From positions 618,001 to 682,000 of the forward strand of contig JAJEKV010000124.1 of NCBI GenBank assembly GCA_021234155.1: 64,000 bases of DNA. The letters run 5' to 3'. Below are positions 11,335 through 20,620 of this stretch, one piece after another. The position numbers were made by a program, and so were the translations under genes. This stretch comes from Isoetes taiwanensis. Lineage: Eukaryota; Streptophyta; Lycopodiopsida; Isoetales; Isoetaceae. The notes under the pieces were generated by a model, which was not told where the DNA came from, did no database searches, and saw only the letters and a list, made by a program, of their open reading frames with translations. Position 1 is the first letter of the stretch. Every line of letters begins with the position of its first letter.

Positions 11335-12001
11335 GAGGACAATTCTCCCGGATGATGTACCCACTCACCATTCGGGGACTCCCAAGCAGGCTGTAAGGGC
11401 TACTTTTCGGTTAAAATTTCTGCTCAAGGAAGCTTACAACGCTCATATCTTGCACAAGTTTATTGGGGCTCATAATCGTCTTCTCACAGAAAGACAATTT
11501 TCATGCTTAAGGTCCATGTATTATTACCACAAGGGTAGATGTGAAGCTGCAACTGGTGTTTTGTTGGATATTATTCAGGTCCCCATTGATGAAGCTGTTC
11601 TGCTTTGACCCCCCTCACGGCTGAGATCAATTGGCTTGCCCCCCCTTGTTTTTCATTGAACCTTAATGCTACACACTCCTTCCCTGACCTCCCTGCCATT
11701 CCGGATTCATTACTGTATCTATCTCCATTGCCCACTCCTTCTGCTGTTACTCCAATTTCCCAAAATCCTGTTCCCTCTTCTGGTATATGGCTCTGAAGGT
11801 GATCATCAGATCAGACAGTCTACATTTTGTGTCAAATGTCTAATTGGATCTACTGCTACTATATTACTGTTTTAATTTTTTCTGTTATGGGCTCTGAGCC
11901 TTATTTTGTATGTTTTTAATTTATGAGTAATATAATCCTTCCTTTTCCTCAAAAAAAAAAAAAAATTTATATTGGTCTAATGTCATTTTGACACTTTTTT
12001 T

Positions 12002-12150
12002 AAAGTACGTATTATACTTACGATGCATATTAATACGTTAAGTACGGTATTAATAAAACAAGAGCTCAATTTGACCTGTCAACTTATGCATATAGTACGT
12101 ATAGTACTATGAGGAAAGTACGAGACGTATATAAACAAAAAATACGAGTA
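12002..12150. repeat. TACGTA-rich tract, right of LINE
   Basis: This tract is rich in GTACGT/TACGTA words and contains TATTAATACGTTAAGTACGG. Its reverse complement resembles the tract at 8,963-9,128. Together they bracket the LINE, consistent with an older inverted-repeat element split by the LINE insertion. Confidence 0.4.
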
Positions 12151-12159
12151 TGTAAACAA

Positions 12160-12640
12160 CACTGGTTGTCCAAGCCCCTTGTCGAGATTTTATCGCGAGG
12201 GTTTTTCCTCGAAGACCGAAGGGCGGGCTTTTTAATCCCTAGCGATAAGCTCGACTGGCAAAGGCGGGCGAAATGGACGCTGACGAGAGAGGTGGAGTCG
12301 CGTCGATGGGGCAAATGGACGGCGTGTCGGCAGAAATTTGGCGAGTGAAGCTGGCCGGAGAGGTGGAGCCTGGTCGAGGTGCAAACGGACGGACCGTCGA
12401 ACCCGGCTGGCGAAGTTAAACGGCGAGTAAGTTCCATCATGTAGGCCGGCCGAAAGTTCGGGCATCGTGGCGAGCCGGGCGCGGAGAGGTGGAGCGGTCG
12501 CATGGGCAATGAGCGCGAACGAGGCGGTGTTGGCAGGGCCGGCGTCGAGAGGCGAGCAGTCGAGCCGTTGGGTGTCAGGGCGGGCAGCGGCCGAGCGTTT
12601 GGCAGGCCGGGTGCACGCGAGATATCCATTGGCCATCTCG
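12160..12640 (-). pseudogene. Relic of a leucine-rich-repeat array
   Basis: This is a GC-rich island in AT-rich surroundings. On the minus strand it repeats words such as RLHLSGQ, MRPLHLSAPGSP and GPLP-like turns about every 70 bases. The composition and wording match the eroded LRR array at 24,585-26,448 (for example GGCGTGTCG, GAGAGGTGGAG and CCGGGCG occur in both). No frame is open across several repeats. It has the same strand as the intact NB-ARC gene 14 kb away. I read it as the LRR end of a lost NLR copy; the NB-ARC part is not seen here. Confidence 0.45.
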
Positions 12641-12914
12641 TTGGTACATCTAAAATTGTTACCCATTATTTCTCATATCAGTTCCATTTTTGTCTTGGAA
12701 AAGTAAAAAATACTATTAGCATTTCCAAAGTCTAGGCACCTAGAAGAAAACGCATTGATATTACCTATAAGAAAATTTGTCAGAAGATTTTGATGTACTG
12801 ATTTCGACGAGAGATTTTCAATTTCAACCTCAAAATCCCAACACTCATTGAGAATTAAAAGTACGTCCCAGCCATATTGGTTATGGCCATATGGCTTGAA
12901 CATTGGAGGAAGTA

Positions 12915-12919
12915 GTTAG
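12915..12919. repeat. Target-site duplication, left (GTTAG)
   Basis: GTTAG lies immediately before the TG of the 5' LTR and is repeated at 18,169-18,173. Confidence 0.9.
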
Positions 12920-13379
12920 TGAAGGAAATACAGCCTGTACACGGTACATGTGTCACGGCATTACTGCGCCAGACATACACGCTTTGAAAAGCGGCGTCCA
13001 GATAGAAACAACAAAAAGGGAGAGATCGAAGCGCAACAGACAGAGGAGTCGAATCGAATCTCGGTTTGCAGAAGGAAGGCCGAATCGTTGCTTCGTTAAA
13101 GAGACGATCGCAGGAGATTCAGGAAAACAGAGAGTCCACTGTCTGGAATAAACAAGTGTAGGCCGTTTATTTGCTGGACCGTGTGCTTGCAGGAGAAAGC
13201 TTGGTTTCGATCCAAGCGGTTGCAGTAAGCAGTTGTGTCCATCTGCATATTTGCAGAACCTGAGACGATTACAAGACAAGCTTGGGCTGTCGGAGCAGTC
13301 ATAGAAGTGGTCTTGTACAGAGGCCAGCTTGGGTTGTCGGAGAAGCCACAGTAGGAGCCCTATTTCTAAATAGTTATCA
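12920..13379 (+). repeat. Copia 5' LTR (460 bp)
   Basis: It begins TGAAGGAAATACAGCCTG and ends AAATAGTTATCA. It is identical to the 3' LTR except at 12,949 (T here, C at 17,738) and 13,159 (T here, C at 17,948). The LTR should hold the RNA polymerase II promoter and poly(A) signal; I could not single out a TATA box with confidence. Confidence 0.95.
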
Positions 13380-13380
13380 G

Positions 13381-13393
13381 TGGTATCAGAGCC
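13381..13393 (+). other. Primer-binding site for initiator Met-tRNA
   Basis: TGGTATCAGAGCC begins one base after the LTR end. TGGTATCAGAGC is the complement of the 3' end of plant initiator methionine tRNA, the usual primer of plant copia elements. Confidence 0.9.
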
Positions 13394-13399
13394 AGGTTC

Positions 13400-15085
13400 A
13401 TGGCCAGCAGGCTTGCCTTAACATATCTAAGTAACACCAAAGTATTTGAGGGAGATGAAGCTGGTTTTCAACTCTGGAAAGCCATGATCACACAGGCCCT
13501 CAAGGTGGACAAATTATGGGAGCTCGTATCCAAAGGAAAATCGGCCGTGACACCTCTCAAAATAAAAAAGGAAGCCTCTGGATCAGAAGAAGGAAAGAGG
13601 GAAGAGACATCTGAAGATGAGAAGGAAGAAATTGCTAAGGCAATTATCATGGCAAAATTGGGAGGAGACATAGTGCTTGAAATTCAGCACAAGACTCCAG
13701 CCGAGATGTGGGAATACCTTCTTGAAAGGTATGAAGCGAAGACTTCTTCGCAAATTGAAGTGTTGGAGATGCAGGTACGCAGCTTGCAGTTTGAGAAGGG
13801 TGGTGACGTGACGAGTTTAATAAGGCGTCTACGTTTGTTATTCCACGATTTGGAGGGAGCCGGAGTAAAATATTCCGAGCAACAGAAGGTATTAATTTTA
13901 ACAAGAGCCTTTCATGATTCTTACAAGGATTTAGCTGTGTTGGTTAGGCGCACTGCGCCTACGTTTGATAAAGCTGTGGAAGCAATTAGAACAGAATTGA
14001 GGCAAGAAAAGATTGCAGCAGCAAGTGTGAGGGAAAAATCTGTCCGTATGGAAGAACATCCGACTGTTTTGTCTACAGGGGAAAGAGGTCGGGGACGAGG
14101 TAGAAGCCGAGGAAGAGGAAGAGCACAAATCCAGTGCTACGGTTGTGAGGAGTTCGGCCACATAAAAGCAGAATGCCCAAATCGAGAAAGGTGGACTCGT
14201 GGGCGAGGAGCGTTTTCACGAGGAAGGTGTCGAGCATCATCTGTGGCAACTGTAAGTGAACTTGATGATAGCAGTGAGAAATTGGCAACAGTGGGAGTGC
14301 TTAGTGAGGATAAGGTAAAGAAACTAAACTCTAAAGATGTGGTGTCAAATGTTACTCTTAGAAATGGCTTGGATAAAACTGACACTTTGACTTTAGATTC
14401 GGGAGCTGAAGTCTCCATAGTCAACTCACCTGGTTTGTTGAATAAGGTTGAGCTATGTAAGGGTAATCCAAGGGTGCAGATGGGAAATGGCGCAACACAA
14501 AAGGTGCGTGGAAAGGGGGAGCTGCAGGTATCAAGAGAAGGCAAGGAAGTTTTAAAATTACCAGATACTCTGTTTGCTCCAGAAATGTTGTTTAACTTAG
14601 TCTCGGTTGCAAACCTTGTTGATAATGGTTATGATTTGCTTTTTCATAAGCATGGATGCAAATTTATTAAGGATGGTGTGAAGATATTTGATGCTGATAG
14701 AAGAGGAAATTTGTTTGAGTTTGACATCAAAGCAATCAATAAAATATCGCCCATAGATAAACTGCATACTTGGCACTTGAGGTTGGCGCATACAAATCAT
14801 AATAATATTAAACTTGCAGAAAAGCACAATTTTTTGGATGATTTGGTGTGTGAGCATGAAAATCATGATGATATTTGTGAGGCATGCATGTTAGGAAAGC
14901 AAAGTAGATTGCCTTTTAGAAATAAAGGCAAGAGAGCACACAGATTGCTTGAGTTAGTTCATTCAGATGTTTGTGGTCCAATGCAAGTTCAAAGTCTAGG
15001 GTCAAAATTTTACTTTGCATCATTCATTGATGACTATAGCAGAAGGACTGTGTTACTTTTTAAGGTCCAAAGACCAAGTATTTGA
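13400..15085 (+). pseudogene. Copia polyprotein part 1: gag, protease, N-terminal integrase
   Basis: The ATG at 13,400, seven bases after the primer site, opens a 561-codon frame. Gag occupies the first ~270 residues, with an Arg/Gly-rich stretch and a CCHC zinc knuckle (CYGCEEFGHIKAEC, about 246-259). The protease active site is LTLDSGAE near 332. The pre-integrase HHCC zinc domain lies around 455-500 (TWHLRLAHTN ... CEACMLGK). Integrase then starts with the first catalytic Asp in HSDVCGPM (about 521) and FIDDYSRR (about 543). The frame is lost shortly after FIDDYSRR, near 15,045-15,065, and ends at a chance stop. The next segment continues the same domain in another frame, so this is a one-indel lesion. 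Confidence 0.9.
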
Positions 15086-15824
15086 TGCCTTTAGGCTCTA
15101 TGTTGCGGAAGTTGAAAGGGAAACATCATTAAAGGTTAAATGCCTGAGATCTGACCTTGGAGGAGAATACAGATCAGGTGAATTTTGCAAATTTTGCCAG
15201 GAGCATGGAATTAGGAGACAGTATACATGTCGGTATACGCCACAGCAAAATGGTGTAGCAGAACGAAAGAATCGCACCATCATGAATGCAGCAAGGTCCA
15301 TGCTTAAGCATGCGGGCCTACCCAACAGCTTATGGGCAGAAGCAGTGGCGGCTGCTTGTCACATTCAGAACAGGTTGCCTAGTGTTGCAGTAAAGGAAGC
15401 AGTGCCAGAACAGGTTTGGACTGGGCAAAGACAATCTGTGAAGCGCTTTAGAGTGTACGGGTGTCTGGCCTATATGTTGGTCCCCGAAGAACTCAGGAGG
15501 AAGTTGGATGATATAAGCATATGTACTTTTCTGGTTGGCTACGATGAAGAAACGAATGGTTACAGGTTATATGATCCAAACACTCGCAGAATACATGTTA
15601 GCAGAGATGTGATATTTAATGAAAACATCCTATACAAAGATAGGAAACTGCTTAGCAGGCCGGAGATGACAGAATGGGTGCCAGTAGAATATTTGGAAAA
15701 TGATTCAGGGGTAAATGAAGAAGCAATGCACAATTTTAGGGAAACAGTAGATTTGCCCATGGAAGATGAAATTGACGTTGAGGATGATGAAATTGAGAGC
15801 ATAAGTGAGCAAGAAGGTACATAA
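15050..15824 (+). pseudogene. Copia polyprotein part 2: integrase catalytic core
   Basis: This frame picks up where part 1 fails, starting within KSKDQ-like sequence (RSKDQVFDAFRLYVAEVE). It includes SDLGGEYRSGEF and YTPQQNGVAERKNRTI, where the Glu in VAERKN is the last residue of the D,D35E triad. It continues through the integrase C-terminal region typical of copia (RVYGCLAYMLVPEELR, CTFLVGYDEETNGYRLYD) and an acidic linker. A TAA at 15,822-15,824 ends it, but the following RT frame is in the same register. A single in-frame stop therefore separates the two, and a point mutation would explain it. Confidence 0.9.
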
Positions 15825-17699
15825 CCAGATGTGGTGCATGAGGTCGCAGAAACTGATAGTGCGCTACATACTGGGTCAGAGGAGGTGCATGAAGTCTTAG
15901 AGCCAGAGGAGGTGCATGAAGTCTTAGAGACTGATAGTGCACCGGAAACTGGACACCAGGAAGAGGAGAGCGGTGAAGCTGTAATAGAAGAAACCAGGGG
16001 GAGTACAAGTAGGACCCGTCGCAGTGAAGTTGAACGTCTCAAAGCTCAGCTTCCGTTCGATACAGAAGGATTTGGCAGAAGAGAAAGTGGTAAGACAACA
16101 AGACCTCGAAAACCTAAGATCTTGTCTTGCACTTTAGAGCCAGAAACAGTGGAAGAAGCAGTAACGAGGCCAGATGCAGACATGTGGAAAGAAGTAATGA
16201 GGAATGAGTTAGATTCATTCAAACAGACTGGAACCTATGATTTGGTGCCGAGACCAAAGGGCAAGAATGTTGTCGGCAGTAAGTGGATTTTCAAGATTAA
16301 AAGAAAGGCGGATGGATCTGTCGAGAGGTACAAGGCTCGCTTAGTTGCCAAGGGATATACACAGCTAGAAGGAGTAGATTTTAAGGACACATTCTCACCT
16401 ATCATTAAGATGACTAGTCTGAGAGCGCTCATAGCCATTGCAGTACAAAATGACATGGAATTGGGTCATATGGATGTCAAGACTGCGTTCTTGAATGGAG
16501 ACTTAGAAGAAGAAATCTATATGGAGCAGCCTCATGGATACGAGCAGGGCAATAATATGGTGTGCAAATTAAAAAAGGCTATTTATGGATTGAGACAGGC
16601 ATCCAGACAATGGTACTTATGCATGAACAAGTTTTTAATTGACAGTGGATTCATTAAATTAAAAACAGAAGGTAATCTTTACATGAGAAGGGAAGGAGAT
16701 AAATGCCTGATGATGGCTCTATATGTCGATGATTGTGTGATAGCCAGTAATGACAAAGCCTTGCTGGACAAGTGTAAACTATTATTGAGAAGCCGGTTTC
16801 AAATGACTGATCTTGGAGATCTTCAAAAACTGTTGGGAATGGAAGTAAGAAGAGATAGGGCACGAGGTGTGTTGTACCTCACTCAAGAACAATATATCAA
16901 GAAAATGCTAGTCAAGTTCAGAATGCTTGATTGCAATGTAGCAAAGACACCATTGGCGCCAGGAGTAAAATTGTCGGGAAAAATGTGTCCGCAAACACTT
17001 GAGGAGGAGGAAGATATGAAAGGTAAACCCTATAGATCGTTAGTTGGCAGCCTGTTGTATACTGCAAACAGCACAAGACCAGATATTACTTATGCTGTTA
17101 ATCTTCTAAGCAGGTTTTTAAATAAGCCAGGAAGGGAGCACTGGATAGCCGCAAAAAGGGTCCTCAGGTATCTAAAGGGTACCTCAACTCATGGGTTATG
17201 TTTTGAAAAGGGCGTGGAAGATAGTCTAGTTGGATATGCAGATGCAGACTGGGGAGGAGACACTGATGACAGAAAGTCCATTTCTGGATATCTTTGTAAG
17301 TTTGGAGGTACGGCAATATCATGGGCCAGCAAAAAGCAAGAGTGTGTTGCAAAATCCAGTGCAGAAGCAGAATATGTGGCAGTGTCTTTGGCAGCATCAG
17401 AAATCATTTGGTTACGAAGAATGCTCAAAGAATTAGGAAAGTCGTGCACGGGTACAACAACAATTTATTGTGATAACAAAAGTGGGATAGCGATGAGCAA
17501 AAATCCAGTTTGTCATTCGCGAACTAAGCACATAGAGGTTCATCACCATTTCATTCGAGATGAGGTAGAAAAGGGTGAAATAAATGTAGAATACATTCCT
17601 ACTGCATTGCAGCAGGCAGATATGTTGACTAAGGTTCTTACTGAACCAAAACTTTATGTTGCAAAGGAACAAGTAGGAATTATGAGTTGTACAGGCTGA
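15825..17699 (+). pseudogene. Copia polyprotein part 3: reverse transcriptase and RNase H
   Basis: About 620 open codons follow the in-frame TAA at 15,822. There is first an acidic repeat linker (EEVHEVLE twice). RT then begins near 16,130, with WIFKIKRKADGSVERYKARL, HMDVKTAFLNGDLEEEIYM and the active-site YVDD in LYVDDCVIAS (about 16,720). RNase H follows, with YADADWGGD, SAEAEYVA and the C-terminal KHIEVHHHFIRDEVE, finishing QADMLTK before the stop at 17,697-17,699, close to the 3' LTR. All key catalytic motifs are present, so this part looks intact. Confidence 0.93.
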
Positions 17700-17708
17700 G
17701 GGGGAGAA
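17699..17708 (+). other. Polypurine tract
   Basis: AGGGGGAGAA directly abuts the TG of the 3' LTR; it primes plus-strand synthesis in LTR elements. It overlaps the end of the polyprotein stop codon. Confidence 0.8.
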
Positions 17709-18168
17709 TGAAGGAAATACAGCCTGTACACGGTACACGTGTCACGGCATTACTGCGCCAGACATACACGCTTTGAAAAGCGGCGTCCAGATAGAAACAA
17801 CAAAAAGGGAGAGATCGAAGCGCAACAGACAGAGGAGTCGAATCGAATCTCGGTTTGCAGAAGGAAGGCCGAATCGTTGCTTCGTTAAAGAGACGATCGC
17901 AGGAGATTCAGGAAAACAGAGAGTCCACTGTCTGGAATAAACAAGTGCAGGCCGTTTATTTGCTGGACCGTGTGCTTGCAGGAGAAAGCTTGGTTTCGAT
18001 CCAAGCGGTTGCAGTAAGCAGTTGTGTCCATCTGCATATTTGCAGAACCTGAGACGATTACAAGACAAGCTTGGGCTGTCGGAGCAGTCATAGAAGTGGT
18101 CTTGTACAGAGGCCAGCTTGGGTTGTCGGAGAAGCCACAGTAGGAGCCCTATTTCTAAATAGTTATCA
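17709..18168 (+). repeat. Copia 3' LTR (460 bp)
   Basis: It has the same length and ends as the 5' LTR and differs at two positions, 17,738 (C, in CG) and 17,948 (C, in CAG). It is followed by the GTTAG duplication. Confidence 0.95.
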
Positions 18169-18173
18169 GTTAG
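18169..18173. repeat. Target-site duplication, right (GTTAG)
   Basis: GTTAG directly follows the CA end of the 3' LTR and matches 12,915-12,919. Confidence 0.9.
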
Positions 18174-20620
18174 ATAGGTTGAAGACTAAAATTGAGAATT
18201 AAAATGTGTGGGAAAATGCCCCATCAAATATCAAATGGTGAGAATAATGGTCCAGATTTGATGAAGATAAATGGCCCAGATGGTGATCTTCGTACTGTGA
18301 TCTTACTGGCTCTATTTTTTAACGCTTCAGTTTTACTAACAATAGAGATGGACGTTGAAGATCGGGATCCTCGCTCTATGAGATTACTGGCCAAAAAATG
18401 AAGGGCTGAGATTGATGGATGAGATTTTTATCGCCGCCATTGCTTTCTTTGTCCCGCTTTGGCGCATCTTTCTCCAGCTATGGCTATGGTTCGAGTTATG
18501 GCTATGGTCGATTGGATCCGGAGCCACTACAGATTTTCGCCGGAGCATTTCCACCCAAGCATTTTACTTCCCAAGCATTTCAAGTTTCTTTACGGCTGGA
18601 TCTGCAGCTCTGTAACGCATCCGCCTTCCTTCATTCTTTCTACAACTTTTTCAAATCCGGTTGCCTGTTCATTCTTTTCTATTCTTTTAACTCCTCTAGT
18701 CTTTCTCATCTTTAAAGTCAATGATGCCTCTATCTTTCCGCAAGGCATAGAATGCTCAAAACTTGACAAATCTCCGAGCTGTTTTTGCCCAGATTCCTGG
18801 ATGGGGCAAAGCGGAGGCCTTGCGGGAGCTCCATTTGAGAAATGGGGAGCAATATAATCTACATTCCCTTGAATACAGTTGTTTGATGAGTTACCAATGA
18901 GCATTTGAAAAGCGACATTTTTGACATGAGGGTCTTACTTAATCAATCGGATTTGTATTGGGCCGGAATCATTTGATCCATGCAATTCTTAGTTCCATGA
19001 TGCAAAGCAAGCAGGGAGATAAAGTACTTGAACAATGTGCCTCAAATGGGTACTACCGGAGTTGTTCCCCCGCCTTTGCTCAACGGTTTCTTCAGCTGTA
19101 CATTTTTCAGCCATAGCAAATTTGTTTCACTGGCTATTTTTTCTTTCTACAATTAAGGCTTTGAAGCAGCTAGGGCAGTGGCTACTGCCGCGCCTGTTTC
19201 TTGCAAAACAAAAATCTAGAGGTTCTTTTTTTTTTTCGTTTATTTTCTATGCACAGAGAGATATCTAAGAAGTTTTTGCATGATAAGTCGGTCAAGCCTC
19301 CATTTTATGCTTCATACTGGCCCTTGTTGATCCCAAATCCGTTTTTCTATCCTGAGCTGGGCCGATTTTTGAATCTGTATCTGGTTAATTCATCTTGTAT
19401 TTAATTTTTGGTAAAAGCTCAAAACCCTAAAGCAATAGGCCTCAACCCTAAAGCAAACCCTAAAGCTTGCCATTCAACCCTTGGGTTCATATTCCATATT
19501 GACAGTGCAGGCAGATTACATCATTACCTTGAATCCTTCTCTAGTTTCATGTCTTTTTTGCTTGGATAATGCAATGGAATAAAATAAATGACATGGATCA
19601 GGAAATTGAATATTTTTGACATGGATCTATCATATTCTTAATATACCAATTTTGTATCAATCCCTTTGTTTACAATGAAGAATTCAAAAATTTCTTTGTC
19701 TATAATCATGATTTCAAAATATTCAGAATATATGTTGTATAAGAAAGAAAAAAATAATATATTTGACTATTGAGTAATACGTGCAAGATTTCAAGTCTGT
19801 GGTTATCAAATTTTTTTTTTATGAGTATTGTATTTAAAATACGTATTGTTTCTGTAACTTGACAAAAAAAGGCCTTGGATATTTTCTTTCATTTTCTTGC
19901 AAAAACAACATTCAGAAACTACTACTACTTTGTGTTTATTTTCTAATAACTACATATTGTATCGTGTAAAACAACATTTGAAAACAACAATAACTTAGAA
20001 AACAACATCTACTTCAAAAAAAAAAAATAACGTGTCTAGTTTCTAAATAGCTACATATGATATTGAGGAAAACAACATTTGCAAAAAACAATTATTTATA
20101 AATGCTACATGTGGATTTCCATAGAAGTGCCTACTTTTCTCTAAAGAAAGAATGGCAACTTTTAAAAACAAGTAGAGAAAAACAAACTTTTTCGGGGTAT
20201 TGAAAATTGGTTTAAAAACCATTGAACAATATGTGTTTATTTGGAGATATCATTACATGGTTTATGCTAACAATGGGTTTTTTTTTTCCCTTCTCCTATA
20301 TGTGGTTATTTATTTAGTCTTTTATTTATATGTTGCAATTCTGTTTTCCACATGTAGTTATATGTAAACGCACTGTCCTATTTTTGAGATAAACAACCCG
20401 TGTAACCACATAAAACCACAGTCAATAAAAAAACCACAATTCCGAGAATAAAGAACACGTTAATAAAAGCTGCCAAAAAAACTGCTATGGTAACTTTTTG
20501 CCAAAAAAATAACTGTGTCTTCTAGCAAATTCGGATAAAATGACACGTGGACTTCTGGTGCCATTTTGGCATAAACAACACTTCCACCAAGCAACTTAAA
20601 AACAACCGTGGACTAAAAAT
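18174..20620. other. AT-rich spacer
   Basis: No gene is recognised. Short plus-strand frames around 18,412-18,857 overlap in all registers over a C/T-rich segment and lack motifs. At about 19,420-19,465 the word AACCCTAAAGC recurs three times, resembling plant telo-box promoter elements, but no gene follows. The rest is AT-rich with several T and A runs. Confidence 0.4.

Larger units (their letters stand above)
9690..11965 (+). mobile_element. 5'-truncated LINE (non-LTR retrotransposon)
   Basis: Homology begins abruptly near 9700 inside the reverse transcriptase region, after the catalytic palm, with ASGIHLNYTKCSIL. It continues through the thumb/connection and the zf-RVT zinc region, and ends with a 3' untranslated region and a 15-base poly(A) tail at 11,951-11,965. 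There is no endonuclease or ORF1, so this is a dead-on-arrival 5'-truncated copy, as expected for target-primed reverse transcription. Several frameshifts and stops interrupt the frame. A convincing target-site duplication was not found; short TAATG matches on both sides are too weak. Confidence 0.8.
12920..18168 (+). mobile_element. Ty1/copia LTR retrotransposon, structurally complete
   Basis: The element is 5,249 bp, with two 460-bp LTRs that begin TG and end CA, flanked by the 5-bp target duplication GTTAG. A Met-tRNA primer-binding site follows the 5' LTR and a purine tract precedes the 3' LTR. The coding order gag, protease, integrase, reverse transcriptase, RNase H is the copia order (integrase before RT). 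The two LTRs differ at only two sites, so insertion was recent. The polyprotein carries one frameshift near 15,050 and one TAA at 15,822-15,824, so this copy is probably not autonomous as written. It lies in the debris between an LRR relic and AT-rich spacer and disrupts no recognised gene. Confidence 0.95.

Noticed and set aside
13468-17738. Minus-strand frames of 67-160 codons inside the Copia element.
   Set aside because: They lie opposite strongly supported polyprotein domains and have no motif of their own.
18412-18857. Overlapping plus-strand frames of up to 132 codons downstream of the Copia.
   Set aside because: Three registers are open over the same C/T-rich stretch, with no domain, splice or start context to choose one.
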